A DNA stretch of 5,589 bases from NCBI GenBank assembly GCA_022562855.1, contig JADFON010000154.1:1-5589 (forward strand). Direction: 5' to 3'. The notes beneath the pieces are model-generated. The model did not search any database and was not told the DNA's origin. It worked only from the letters and a program-made list of their open reading frames with translations. This document shows, piece by piece, positions 5,474 through 5,589 of the stretch; within the stretch, counting starts at the first letter, position 1; each line of letters begins with the position of its first letter. Both the position numbers and the translations under genes were made by a program. Origin of the DNA: Candidatus Zhuqueibacterota bacterium (lineage in GTDB: Bacteria > SM23-31).

Positions 5474-5589
5474 CACTCTGTTTCCGGTTCGGTTTTTTCA
5501 TGTTGAATGATGGTTTCCAGCAGCAAAAATATGAGTACCCCAATGATAAAATACCGGCTGATTTCACGTCCTTTTCGAATCTCGTTGAT
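5473..5589 (-). CDS. C-terminal end of a membrane protein, BatA-like (partial)
   Basis: Only the last 38 codons are in the window, ending in TGA at 5475-5473. The visible part has a basic stretch, IRKGREISR (about 4-12), then a single hydrophobic helix, about residues 13-28 (YFIIGVLIFLLLETII). A short charged tail rich in Glu, Lys and Thr ends the protein. A 'GRE-x-x-R + membrane helix + LLxE' ending is typical of large BatA-domain/von Willebrand-factor-A-like membrane proteins, where it forms the last transmembrane helix before a short cytoplasmic tail. The fragment is too short to prove this and could be another membrane protein. The start and main domains lie beyond the right edge. hflX follows after 99 nt. 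Confidence 0.6.
   Translation of the reverse strand: MNEIRKGREISRYFIIGVLIFLLLETIIQHEKTEPETE

Overview
The window is a stretch of bacterial chromosome with every gene on the minus strand. Read in the direction of transcription (high to low coordinates) it holds: the last 38 codons of a membrane protein, hflX, folC, rho, rpmE, and the first 147 codons of a DUF1385/YqhQ-type membrane protein that runs off the left edge. All plus-strand open frames lie antisense to these genes and are not supported as genes. I see no tRNA, rRNA, CRISPR array, insertion sequence or phage-like gene.

Organism: the DNA is AT-rich, especially between genes, and the coding style is bacterial. Shine-Dalgarno sites are clear before rho (AGGAG) and rpmE (AGGAG), present before folC (AGGA), and not recognisable before hflX or the DUF1385 gene. 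The incomplete upstream protein resembles the C-terminal membrane end of BatA-like proteins. This hints at a Gram-negative lineage in or near the Bacteroidetes/Chlorobi/Fibrobacteres and related candidate phyla, but that is a guess and no gene here fixes the phylum.

Layout: 5473-5589 is the end of the BatA-like protein. 5374-5472 is a gap with two hairpins. 4096-5373 is hflX, a ribosome-associated GTPase. 3987-4095 is a gap with one hairpin. 2535-3986 is folC, for folate biosynthesis and polyglutamylation. 2207-2534 is a long AT-rich gap holding a good sigma-70-like promoter and a structured leader of about 150 nt before rho. 938-2206 is rho. 853-937 is a short gap. 628-852 is rpmE (ribosomal protein L31). 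443-627 is a gap with two tandem stem-loops, the second followed by a T tract like an intrinsic terminator. 1-442 is the DUF1385 protein.

How the genes fit together: these are housekeeping genes of translation (hflX, rpmE), transcription termination (rho) and one-carbon metabolism (folC). rho and rpmE probably form one short transcription unit driven from the promoter near 2364-2392 and ended at 529-558. From my knowledge of bacterial synteny, rpmE followed by a DUF1385 gene is a common arrangement and often leads on to prfA/prmC, which would lie beyond the left edge. The feature most worth a second look is the rho leader: three stem-loops, a possible alternative pairing, and a 20-codon open frame whose stop overlaps the rho start. 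I found no convincing evidence of a wholly new system; the rest looks ordinary.
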